Positions 22,201 to 30,003 of a stretch of 64,000 bases of DNA are shown here, one piece after another. The stretch lies in contig NZ_FNEQ01000006.1 in the NCBI RefSeq assembly GCF_900100205.1, positions 124,001 to 188,000 of the forward strand, written 5' to 3'. The notes under the pieces are model-generated. The model had not been told where the DNA came from. It saw only the letters and a list, made by a program, of their open reading frames with translations, and did no database searches. How positions within the stretch are numbered: position 1 is the first letter of the stretch; every line of letters begins with the position of its first letter. The stretch is from Duganella sp. OV510. GTDB lineage: Bacteria; Pseudomonadota; Gammaproteobacteria; Burkholderiales; Burkholderiaceae_D. Position numbers and translations under genes: made by a program.

Positions 22201-22247
22201 GCAACAGCGTCCGATGACGCGGCTGTTGGCTACGCAACAGTTGCTGC
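22201..22247. promoter_or_regulatory. Cluster of GCAACAG half-sites upstream of operon B
   Basis: GCAACAGC at 22201-22208, GCTGTTGG at 22222-22229 and GCAACAGTTGC at 22234-22244 repeat the arms of the palindrome at 17245-17261. They lie 35-80 bases upstream of the -24/-12 promoter at 22279, a usual position for sigma-54 enhancer sites. Confidence 0.55.
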
Positions 22248-22278
22248 TGGCGGAGGGGCGTTTTTGTCTCTGAAGCGC

Positions 22279-22294
22279 TGGCACAGCGATTGCA
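22279..22294 (+). promoter_or_regulatory. Sigma-54 (-24/-12) promoter of operon B
   Basis: TGGCACAGCGATTGCA: both the -24 TGGCAC and the -12 TTGCA elements are perfect with correct GG-N10-GC spacing. It lies 39 bases before the ATG at 22333. Confidence 0.88.
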
Positions 22295-22332
22295 CTACTC
22301 AGGGAACCAACCCTCAACTCCAGGAGAATCCC

Positions 22333-23055
22333 ATGACAGAAACCGCAACCACCCGTCTGAGCGAACAGGTGCTGGCCTTTGCCGAGCAAACCCGCAAGCA
22401 GGCGCAAATCGCTTTTGATGCGCTGCGCAGCACCGGCAGCCTGACCGCTTTCGGCACCGTCGGTTTCGTTGAGCGTGTACCGGGCGAGGAACTGGTGGTC
22501 ATCGTTAATGATCCGGGTCCGTTCCGCAAAGGCGAGCCGCTGGTGGCCTCGGTGCTGGGCCTGGACGGCACCATCTACGCCGGCAACAACGGCGGTGGCG
22601 GCAACCGCTATCTGAAACTGTTCCGCACCCATGCGGATATCACCACCATCTCGCACGTGCATTCGCCATCGCTGGGCGCCTGGGCGCAGACGCATCGCAC
22701 GCTGCCGATCCGTTATGTGCCGGTACAACGTTTCCAGCTGATCCGCGAGATCCCGATCTATATCGACCGCCGCCAGCCGGAGGTGGACTTCATCCTCGAC
22801 CAGATCGAAGCCAACTCGTACAACACTGCCATCCTGGAGGCCAACGGCGGTTCCACCGTATGGGGCAAACAGGGCTTGCTGAAGACCGCTGAATTCATCC
22901 TGCTGCTGGAAGAGGGCGCGAAGATCCAGATCGAGGCGGAAGCCATCGGTGGTTCGCGCGACTTCGGCCCCGGCGTGCTGCGCCAGCAGTGGAAAATGAG
23001 TCCGCTGTACGAAAAAGCGCGCGAACTGAACCTGCTGCCTGCTACCGATCTGTAA
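22333..23055 (+). CDS. Class II aldolase/adducin-fold protein with altered active site
   Basis: A 240-residue protein of the class II aldolase/adducin fold, first gene of operon B with CAGGAG upstream. The two-histidine metal motif is present (ISHVHSPS). By eye, two other hallmark residues of sugar-phosphate aldolases are missing: the catalytic Glu 19 residues before the first His (Glu73 in FucA) is Gly, and the third His (usually in a GHG or NHG motif) is replaced in EANGGSTVWG. So classical aldol cleavage is doubtful. It may bind metal for another reaction on a carbonyl product released by the monooxygenases (inference). Confidence 0.78.
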   Translation: MTETATTRLSEQVLAFAEQTRKQAQIAFDALRSTGSLTAFGTVGFVERVPGEELVVIVNDPGPFRKGEPLVASVLGLDGTIYAGNNGGGGNRYLKLFRTHADITTISHVHSPSLGAWAQTHRTLPIRYVPVQRFQLIREIPIYIDRRQPEVDFILDQIEANSYNTAILEANGGSTVWGKQGLLKTAEFILLLEEGAKIQIEAEAIGGSRDFGPGVLRQQWKMSPLYEKARELNLLPATDL

Positions 23056-23068
23056 AGGGATGCATACG

Positions 23069-24136
23069 ATGCTCGGAGCTTTTGTTTTGCAGCGCCGCCG
23101 CCTGCTGGCGGCGGCGGTTCTGCTGGTTTATGGCGCCGCCTGGGCGGCGCCTGCGGCCGGCTTGCCGGAGGCGGTGCGGATTGCGGCGGTGGCGCGCAAT
23201 ACCAATGGTGGCAATGCGCAGTTTGCCGGTTCGTCGGCGCTGGTGGCCAGCCAGGGCTGGCTGGCGTCGGAACTGGGCAAGCTGGGTGTGAAGCTGGAGT
23301 GGCTGCCAGTCACCACCAACTCGGTGGCGGTGCAGGTGAATGAGGCGTTTGCCAACAAGTCGATCGACTTCGCGCAGTATGGCGACCTGCCTTCGATTAT
23401 CGCCAATGCCTCCGGCTTGAACACGCGGCTGGTGGTGCCGGGCGGTAGCCTGAATAACACCTATCTGGTGGTGCCGTATAACTCGACCGCGCGTTCGATC
23501 AATGATTTGAAGGGCAGGAAGATCGCGCTGCATCGTGGTCGGCCTTGGGAATATCCTTTTTCCAGGCTGCTGGCGGCGAACGGTTTGAAAGCCACAGACG
23601 TCAAGCTGCTCAACCTGAATCCGCAGGCGGGAGCGGCGGCGCTGGCCAGTGGCAGCGCGGATGCGTTCTTTACACTGAGCGACGCCTTCCTGCTGGAGGA
23701 TAAAAAGATCGGCCGTGTGATCTGGTCGAGCAAGACGCCGCCGCAGGACTGGAAGATGCGTGCGGAGTTGTGGGGCAGCGCGGATTTCCTGGCGAAGTAT
23801 CCGCAACTGGCGCAGCTGGTGGCAACCGCCTACGTCAAGGCGCACCAGGGCGCCAGCGTGGAGAACGGCCGGGAAGAGTATATTCGCGCCGAAGCGGCGG
23901 CGGGCCAGCCTGAATCCGTGGTGCGGCGCGAGCTTGACGGCGATAAGCGTCCGTGGAAGGCGCGCTGGTCGCCATTGCTGACGCCTGAGGTGAAAGCACA
24001 TTACGCGGCCGAAGCCCTGTACGCCAGGCAGGCTGGCCTGATCGCCAGGCCGCTTGATACCAACAGCCTGTATGTGCCGCAGTTTGTCGAGCAGGCGCTG
24101 GTCAACCTCAAGCTGCAACAGTATTGGGCGCCATGA
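23069..24136 (+). CDS. ABC transporter periplasmic binding protein, SsuA-like (1)
   Basis: A 355-residue binding protein with a signal peptide (LLAAAVLLVYGAAWAAP). The fold matches the NitT/TauT/SsuA sulfonate group: NEAFANKSIDFAQYGDLPSI early in the chain, then SINDLKGRKIALHRGRPWEY and GSADAFFTLSDAFLLED. The ATG at 23060 abuts an AAAGGG that better serves the ATG at 23069, so the latter is chosen. It is followed with a 4-base overlap by the first permease. A paralogue with the same motifs is encoded at 28930. Confidence 0.88.
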   Translation: MLGAFVLQRRRLLAAAVLLVYGAAWAAPAAGLPEAVRIAAVARNTNGGNAQFAGSSALVASQGWLASELGKLGVKLEWLPVTTNSVAVQVNEAFANKSIDFAQYGDLPSIIANASGLNTRLVVPGGSLNNTYLVVPYNSTARSINDLKGRKIALHRGRPWEYPFSRLLAANGLKATDVKLLNLNPQAGAAALASGSADAFFTLSDAFLLEDKKIGRVIWSSKTPPQDWKMRAELWGSADFLAKYPQLAQLVATAYVKAHQGASVENGREEYIRAEAAAGQPESVVRRELDGDKRPWKARWSPLLTPEVKAHYAAEALYARQAGLIARPLDTNSLYVPQFVEQALVNLKLQQYWAP

Positions 24137-24996
24137 GTTCCGTGTTTTCCAGCCAGGTGCCCGACGTCACGCACCAGCAGACCACTGACGCACGTGGCGC
24201 CGGCGCGCCGCAGCCAGGCCTGGTCGCGCGCTGGCTGGCCTGGCGCTGGTCGGCCTGGACCTCGCCGCTGTTGCTGCTGGCCGTCTGGTCGCTGGCGACA
24301 TGGCTGGACTGGGCGCCGGACCAGATCCTGGTCTCGCCGCTGCAAGTGCTGCACACCGCGCAGGAACTGATCGAAACCGGCGAACTACAGCAGCACCTGG
24401 AAATCAGCCTGCTGCGTCTCGGCGGCGGCTTCGCCATCGGCGCCATCACTGGTATCGCCTTTGGCCTGCTGCTGGGCCTTTCGCCAGCGCTGCGTACCTA
24501 CACTGCGCCAAGCTTCCACGTGCTGCGACAACTGCCATCGGTAGCGCTGATCCCCTTGTTCATCCTGGTGTTCGGCATTGGCGAAAGCTTCAAAATCTTC
24601 ATCGTGGTGAAGGCTACCTTTTTCATCGTCGCACTGGCGGTACATGATGCCGTGGTCGGGCTGTCCGAGCGCTACATCGAGGTCGCACGCGTCTATGGCT
24701 TCACCCGCTGGCAGCAGGTGCGCCGGGTAGTGCTCCCCGCGATTGTGCCAGCCACACTGACCGGCGTGCGCATTGCGCTCAGCCGCTCGTGGATGGTGCT
24801 GGTCGGCGCCGAACTGCTGGCGGCCGACAGCGGCCTGGGGCAAATGATGGAAATGGCGCGCCAGATGTTCCGGCTCGATGTCGTCATGGTCGGCGTCGTG
24901 CTGACCGGCGCTATCGGCTTCGCGCTGGACCGTGGCTTACGCTGGCTGGAAGCACACTTGATGCGCTGGCAGCACAGCGACAGGGAGAATTCATGA
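24133..24996 (+). CDS. ABC transporter permease, SsuC-like (1)
   Basis: A 287-residue inner-membrane permease with about six helices, beginning with a polar 35-residue tail. The BPD-transport loop that contacts the ATPase is visible as EVARVYGFTRWQQVRRVVLPAIVPATLTGVR. It belongs to the SsuC/TauC group. The start overlaps the stop of the binding protein (ATGA), and its own stop overlaps the next permease. Confidence 0.9.
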   Translation: MSSVFSSQVPDVTHQQTTDARGAGAPQPGLVARWLAWRWSAWTSPLLLLAVWSLATWLDWAPDQILVSPLQVLHTAQELIETGELQQHLEISLLRLGGGFAIGAITGIAFGLLLGLSPALRTYTAPSFHVLRQLPSVALIPLFILVFGIGESFKIFIVVKATFFIVALAVHDAVVGLSERYIEVARVYGFTRWQQVRRVVLPAIVPATLTGVRIALSRSWMVLVGAELLAADSGLGQMMEMARQMFRLDVVMVGVVLTGAIGFALDRGLRWLEAHLMRWQHSDRENS

Positions 24997-25760
24997 AATT
25001 GCATAGTGCGGCCAATGCCGCAAAAGGGCTGGTGCTGCCGCTTGTGATGCTGGCCGCCTGGGAATGGGCGTCGCGCCAGGGCGCAGGCGTCGCCTACGTT
25101 TTCGTACCGCTGGAGCAGTTGTGGCAAGGCCTGATCGACCTGCTGGAAAGCGGCGAACTCGCGCTGCATCTGCGCGCCAGCCTGCAACGTACTTTACAGG
25201 GATTGCTGATCGGCGGCCTGCTGGGCATCGCCACCGGCACCTTGATGGCGCAATCACGCGTGGCCGACCGGTTGATCGGCCCACTGTTCCACAGCATCCG
25301 CCAGGTGCCTCTGCTTGGACTGGTACCGCTGCTTGGCCTGTGGGTAGGCAGCGGCGATGCGGCCAAGCTGCTGGTGGTGATCATCGCCGCGTTCTATCCG
25401 ACGGTACTGAACACCGCTGAAGGCATGCGCCGTGTCGAGCGATCTTACCGCGAAGTAGGCCAAGTGCTGACGCTGACCCGCACGCAGACCTTCCGCCGCC
25501 TGCTACTGCCGGCGGCCCTGCCGGCCATCGTCACCGGCGTCACGCATGCGCAGGCATTCAGCTGGCTGGCCTGCGTGGGCGGTGAACTGCTATTCGCGGC
25601 GGGACCTGGCATCGGTTCGCTGCTGATTAATGCGGAGCAGGGCGGCCGCATGGAAGTGGTGCTGATTTCCGTGCTGGCGATTGCGCTGCTGGCACAGTCG
25701 ATGAATTTTGTGTTTCAGCGGGCCGCGCGCCTGCTGGTGCGCGGGCGTAGCACGCAATGA
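24993..25760 (+). CDS. ABC transporter permease, SsuC-like (2)
   Basis: A 255-residue inner-membrane permease, paralogous to the preceding one, with the coupling loop YREVGQVLTLTRTQTFRRLLLPAALPAIVTGV and the helices VLPLVMLAAWEW and LLIGGLLGIATGTLM. Its ATG overlaps the previous stop, and GGGAG lies upstream. SsuC is normally a homodimer, so two fused-in-order permease genes suggest a heterodimeric channel. Confidence 0.9.
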   Translation: MKLHSAANAAKGLVLPLVMLAAWEWASRQGAGVAYVFVPLEQLWQGLIDLLESGELALHLRASLQRTLQGLLIGGLLGIATGTLMAQSRVADRLIGPLFHSIRQVPLLGLVPLLGLWVGSGDAAKLLVVIIAAFYPTVLNTAEGMRRVERSYREVGQVLTLTRTQTFRRLLLPAALPAIVTGVTHAQAFSWLACVGGELLFAAGPGIGSLLINAEQGGRMEVVLISVLAIALLAQSMNFVFQRAARLLVRGRSTQ

Positions 25761-27001
25761 GCGCGCCGGTGATCGATGCGCAGGCTGGCGTGGCGCATTC
25801 CACGACGTCCGCCGACGTGCGCCGCTTCCTGATTGGCTTTGTCGGGCTGACGCTGTTGTCCGGCATGACGATAGGCATGAACAAGGTACTGAGCACGCTG
25901 CTGGGTATCCATCTGGGCGTCAGCAATTTGCAACTGGCGGTGATCAGCAGCGCCGAGACGTTTGCCATGGCGCTGGGGACCATCCCGGCCGGCTACATCC
26001 TCGCACGCGGCAATCCGAAGTATCTGTATGCGGCGGTCAGCCTGACTCTGTCGGCGGCATTCTGCGCACTGCCATGGCTGCCGGGCTGGCAGTGGGTGGC
26101 GTTGCTGATGTTCCTGGTCGGCCTGTGCATCTCGCTGCGGATCGTCGCAATGAGCACAGTCTTCCTGGTGCGCTTGCCGGAAATTGGACAGTCAAAAGCG
26201 GGATGGTACAAAGGCACGCTGACGCTGGGCATGCAGTTTGCCGGGCCATTGACGGGCAACTACGCCATCGCCAATATGGGACTGAAGGCGGGCTTCCTGG
26301 TGTCGGCGGCGATGTTTGCGCTGCTGGCGATACTGGGATGGCACGTGCTGCCGGAGACCTCCGGCCGTCGCGAAGGCGGCGCATCGCGGAATGTCGGTGC
26401 GGATGGCGGCCAGGCGTCTAGCTGGCGCGCCTTGTGGCGCCTGCCGGCGGTGCGCACCACCTACCTGTTCGAGATCCTGGCCAGCTTCACCGCATCGAGC
26501 GTCGGCGTGTTCTCGCTGCTACTGGCGATGCGCGTGCTGCAATGGCCGCACCAGCACGCTGTCTGGCTGATGGCGGTGCAGGGTCTGAGCTTCGTCGTGG
26601 TGCTGCTCCTGCTGGGCAAGCCGGTGCTGGGCAGCCCGCAGCGTGATCGCATCTATGGCGGCGCGCACCTCGCCATCATGCTCGCGCTGCTGATCCTGGG
26701 TACGCTGCCCAACACGGTCGCCTACCTGTCCGCTTCGGTACTGCTGGGGCTTGGATTGGGCGTCAACGCGCTGGTGAATACCGACCGTATCGCGCATGCC
26801 CCGGTGGACAAGGCCCGCGTGTCGTCGCACCTGACTTTGTTCGGCATGGTTGGCGGCACCACCGGCGCGCTGGCCGCCGGCAAGCTGGCCGACAGCATCG
26901 GCCTGCAACACGTCTTCCTGGCCTGGCTGCTGCCATGGCTGGCAGCGTGGATTTTCTATCATCTGCGTCGTGTCAAACACAAAGGAGAAACATCCGCATG
27001 A
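25757..27001 (+). CDS. MFS transporter
   Basis: A 414-residue major facilitator protein with about twelve hydrophobic helices and a polar central loop (TSGRREGGASRNVG). It overlaps the permease before it and the ATPase after it by four bases each, so it is a built-in part of the operon even though it interrupts the ABC genes. It may export a desulfurised carbon skeleton or sulfite, or import the same substrate at high concentration. The sequence does not decide. Confidence 0.87.
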   Translation: MSAPVIDAQAGVAHSTTSADVRRFLIGFVGLTLLSGMTIGMNKVLSTLLGIHLGVSNLQLAVISSAETFAMALGTIPAGYILARGNPKYLYAAVSLTLSAAFCALPWLPGWQWVALLMFLVGLCISLRIVAMSTVFLVRLPEIGQSKAGWYKGTLTLGMQFAGPLTGNYAIANMGLKAGFLVSAAMFALLAILGWHVLPETSGRREGGASRNVGADGGQASSWRALWRLPAVRTTYLFEILASFTASSVGVFSLLLAMRVLQWPHQHAVWLMAVQGLSFVVVLLLLGKPVLGSPQRDRIYGGAHLAIMLALLILGTLPNTVAYLSASVLLGLGLGVNALVNTDRIAHAPVDKARVSSHLTLFGMVGGTTGALAAGKLADSIGLQHVFLAWLLPWLAAWIFYHLRRVKHKGETSA

Positions 27002-27864
27002 ACGCCCCGATCAATTTTAAGGCCACTACACGCGCGGGCGGTCTGCGCATCGAGCATGTCAGCAAATCGTTCCAGCTGAAAGCTGGCCCGCTGCTGGTGC
27101 TGGACGATATCTCGCTGACGGTGGAGCCGGGCGAATTCGTCGCCATCGTCGGTGGCTCCGGTTGCGGCAAGTCCACGCTGCTGCGCCTCCTGGCGGGGCT
27201 GGATACCGACTACCAGGGCAAGCTGCTGCATGATGGCCAGCCGATATTCGGCACCGGCCTGCAACGCGGCCTGGTATTCCAGGACCATCGCCTGTTCCCC
27301 TGGCTGACCGTGGAGCAGAACGTCGCGCTCAGCTTCACCAACACCGATGTGCCGCAGGCCGAGCGCCGCAAGCGCGTGGCCGCTGAAATCACCCGCGTGG
27401 GCCTGGATGGCTTTGCCGACGCCTATCCGCACCAGCTGTCCGGCGGGATGTCGCAGCGCGCCGCCATCGCCCGCGCGCTGGTCGGTCGCCCGGACGTGCT
27501 GCTGCTCGATGAGCCGCTGGGCGCGCTGGACGCGCTGACCCGCGTGCGCTTGCAGCAGGAGCTGCGCCGGCTGTGGCAGGACGAGGGCATCACCATGGTC
27601 ATGGTCACGCACGATATCGATGAAGCGGTCTACCTGGCCGACCGCATCGTGGTGCTGGAAGCGCGCCCGGGCCGTGTGCGCCGCATACAAAACGTCGCGC
27701 TGGCGCATCCACGCCAGCGCGGTCAGGCCGAATTCGTCGCCATCCGCGACGGACTGCATGCCGATTTTGGCGACCTGCGCGATGAACCTCCCGCCGCTGG
27801 TACACCGTCCGCGCCGCAAGCGGCGTGGGACGCAAACGATTGGGCGCGCCGCCTCGCGCTCTAA
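26998..27864 (+). CDS. ABC transporter ATP-binding protein, SsuB-like
   Basis: A 288-residue ATPase of the nitrate/sulfonate/taurine group. Walker A is GGSGCGKST (52-60), the signature LSGGMSQRAAIARAL and Walker B VLLLDEPLGALD, with the switch histidine in MVTHDIDEAVYLAD. The ATG at 26998 has GGAG upstream and overlaps the MFS stop. It is the only ATPase of the operon and so must serve both permeases. The C-terminal 40 residues extend beyond the conserved domain. Confidence 0.93.
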   Translation: MNAPINFKATTRAGGLRIEHVSKSFQLKAGPLLVLDDISLTVEPGEFVAIVGGSGCGKSTLLRLLAGLDTDYQGKLLHDGQPIFGTGLQRGLVFQDHRLFPWLTVEQNVALSFTNTDVPQAERRKRVAAEITRVGLDGFADAYPHQLSGGMSQRAAIARALVGRPDVLLLDEPLGALDALTRVRLQQELRRLWQDEGITMVMVTHDIDEAVYLADRIVVLEARPGRVRRIQNVALAHPRQRGQAEFVAIRDGLHADFGDLRDEPPAAGTPSAPQAAWDANDWARRLAL

Positions 27865-27886
27865 CCTCAATATCAAGGAGAACATC

Positions 27887-28930
27887 ATGAGTAAGCTCGA
27901 CACACTGTGGTACACCCGCTGCCCGGTTCCGACCGGCCTTGGCATCGCAGTCCAGCAAGGCTGGCTGGAACAGGCCTTCAACGCAGAAGGCACCGCCATC
28001 AACTCGCTGCGCGAGTCCAGCGACCAGGCAGTGCGTGAATCGCACTTCGATCACACGCTGCAAAACTCGGTGCGCCACGGCGGCAATATCCCGGCACTGT
28101 GGGCCAGGGCCGATGGCCGCGACACGCGCGTAATCGGCCTGTCGTGGGCGGATGAGACGCAGCGCATCCTGGTGCTGCCCGACAGCGACATCAAGACCGT
28201 GCGCGACCTGAAGGGCCGCCGTTTCGGCCTGCCGCTATGGCGCCGTGCGCAGATTGACTTCGCCCGCGCGCAAGCGCTGCGTGGCCTGGAAAACGCGCTC
28301 AAGCTGGATGGCTTGTTTGTGCACGACGTGGTGCTGGCTGATTTTGCGGTGGATGTCGGCCAGAGCGACCTGGCAGCTGAAAAGGTCGCCGGCGTCAATG
28401 TGTTTGGCGGCGGACGTGGCCAGAATCCGGAGCTGCTTGCGTTGCTGCGGCGCGAAGTCGATGCCATTTTCCTCAAGGGCGCGCACGCGGTCCAGGTGGC
28501 CCAGCAATTCGGCTTGCGCACGCTGATCGACACCGGCGTGCATCCTGACCCGCTGATCCGCGCCAACAATGGCACGCCGCGCACCTTGAGCGTCGATGCG
28601 CATTTGCTGGAACATCACTTCGACTCGGCCGTCACCATCGTCGACCAGGTGCTGCGTGCCGAAGCATGGGCACACGCCAATCCGGACCCGACGCGGCGCT
28701 TCCTGGCACGTGAAAGCAACAGCAGCGAATACAGCGTGGTCAAGGCCTACGGCGAAGATGCACACTTGCGCCTGCGCACGGACCTGTCTGAGAGCTCGAT
28801 CGCCGGCTTGCAGGACTTTGCCGACTTCCTGCACCGCTGGCACTTCCTGCCGGCAGCGGTGGACGTGCGCAGCTGGATCGATGCACGGCCTTTCGCTGCG
28901 GCGCTGGAACTGCGCAAGCAGGCAGCATAA
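27887..28930 (+). CDS. DszB-like sulfinate desulfinase with intact catalytic residues
   Basis: A 347-residue protein with the binding-protein-like fold of DszB (2'-hydroxybiphenyl-2-sulfinate desulfinase, about 365 residues). It has no signal peptide, so it is cytoplasmic. The start TLWYTRCPVPTG matches TLTYSNCPVPNA of DszB, placing Cys12 on the catalytic Cys27. The next motif is SHFDHTLQNSVRHGGNIPAL against VHFTYDQPAYTRFGGEIPPL, so His53, Arg63 and Gly66 match His60, Arg70 and Gly73 with identical spacing. Similarity continues in VDAIF..., the ARxNN region and the C-terminal helices. Likely activity: cleavage of an organic sulfinate to hydrocarbon and sulfite. Automatic annotation would probably call it an ABC binding protein. 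AAGGAG lies upstream; the stop overlaps the next ATG. Confidence 0.8.
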   Translation: MSKLDTLWYTRCPVPTGLGIAVQQGWLEQAFNAEGTAINSLRESSDQAVRESHFDHTLQNSVRHGGNIPALWARADGRDTRVIGLSWADETQRILVLPDSDIKTVRDLKGRRFGLPLWRRAQIDFARAQALRGLENALKLDGLFVHDVVLADFAVDVGQSDLAAEKVAGVNVFGGGRGQNPELLALLRREVDAIFLKGAHAVQVAQQFGLRTLIDTGVHPDPLIRANNGTPRTLSVDAHLLEHHFDSAVTIVDQVLRAEAWAHANPDPTRRFLARESNSSEYSVVKAYGEDAHLRLRTDLSESSIAGLQDFADFLHRWHFLPAAVDVRSWIDARPFAAALELRKQAA

Positions 28931-30003
28931 TGCGCGCGCGCCTGCTGCTGGGCCGCGTGGTGCGGCAGATTTCCCTGGCTGCGCTGGCGGCGGCGCTGAG
29001 TTCCGCCGGCGCCATCGGCATCGCCCGCGCCGAGCCGGAGACGGTGCGGATTGCCACCACGGCGTTCACCGAAAACGGCAAGGCGGCGATTTCCGGCGTG
29101 GCCTATCGCGTGCAGCAGGAGGGATGGCTGGCCGCACAGCTCCAGCAGCGTGGCGTGAAACTGGAATGGCTGCCGGTCAGCGGCGACACCGGCGCCACCA
29201 TGAACGAAGCGTTTGCCAGCAAGCGTATCGATTTCGCAGCCTATGGCGATCTGCCATCGGTCATCCTCAACGCCGGCGGCGTGCGCACGCAGGTGGTGGT
29301 GCCGTCGGGGCGTGGCGCCGATGTATTCCTGCTGGTGGCGCCTGGCTCGCAGGCCCGCTCCATCCGCGACCTGAAGGGCAAGCGTATCAGCATTCATCGC
29401 GGCCGGCCGTGGGAACTCGGGCTGCGTCACCTGATTGAAGACAATGGCCTGAAGGTCAGCGACTTCACGCTGGTGAACATGGATATCAAGCCCGGTGCCG
29501 CCGCGCTGGCCACGGGCCGTGTGGATGCGCTGTTTGTGCTGGGCGGCGACGCGCTGGAGGACCGTGGCGCCGGCCGTATCATCTGGAGCAGCAAGGGCAA
29601 GCCGGAACGCAAGATGCGCGCTGAATTGTGGGGGCGTCAGGAATTCACGCAGGCCAATCCGGCGCTGGCGCAACTGGTGGTCACTGCATGGCTGCGCGCG
29701 CAGCACTGGGCGGCGCAAGACAGCAACCGCGACACCTTCCTGCTTGACGCCACGCGTGCCGGCGTGCCGGAGCGCGTGGTGCGGCGTGCTTATGACGACC
29801 CGCAACTGGCGTGGAAGGACCGATTTTCGCCGGTGTACGATGGACTGGTGTATCGTCACTATCGCGAGGTGCTGACATTTGCGCATCAACAGAGGCTGGT
29901 GCGCAAGCAGTTGAAGGCCGAGGAATTGCTGGAGCCGCGCTTTGTCGATGCTGGGCTGCGTGAACTCGGACTGACCGATTTTTGGAAACAGGAGAAGCAA
30001 TAA
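28930..30003 (+). CDS. ABC transporter periplasmic binding protein, SsuA-like (2)
   Basis: A 357-residue exported binding protein; the N-terminal hydrophobic segment LAALAAALSSAGAIGIARA ends in a signal-peptidase-like site. Core motifs are shared with the protein at 23069: VKLEWLPVSGDTG, NEAFASKRIDFAAYGDLPSV, IRDLKGKRISIHRGRPWEL and RIIWSSK. It is coupled on both sides (TAATG overlaps) to the two DszB-like genes, so transport and desulfination are tied together. The two binding proteins probably deliver different ligands to one membrane channel. Confidence 0.88.
   Translation: MRARLLLGRVVRQISLAALAAALSSAGAIGIARAEPETVRIATTAFTENGKAAISGVAYRVQQEGWLAAQLQQRGVKLEWLPVSGDTGATMNEAFASKRIDFAAYGDLPSVILNAGGVRTQVVVPSGRGADVFLLVAPGSQARSIRDLKGKRISIHRGRPWELGLRHLIEDNGLKVSDFTLVNMDIKPGAAALATGRVDALFVLGGDALEDRGAGRIIWSSKGKPERKMRAELWGRQEFTQANPALAQLVVTAWLRAQHWAAQDSNRDTFLLDATRAGVPERVVRRAYDDPQLAWKDRFSPVYDGLVYRHYREVLTFAHQQRLVRKQLKAEELLEPRFVDAGLRELGLTDFWKQEKQ

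Noticed and set aside
22153..22332. Extension of the aldolase-like gene upstream to 22153
   Set aside because: The added stretch contains the -24/-12 promoter at 22279 and is not conserved-looking; ATG 22333 has CAGGAG upstream.
27887..28930. Calling the DszB-like protein a periplasmic ABC binding protein
   Set aside because: No signal peptide is present, two true exported binding proteins already exist in the operon, and the Cys/His/Arg/Gly set of DszB is complete.
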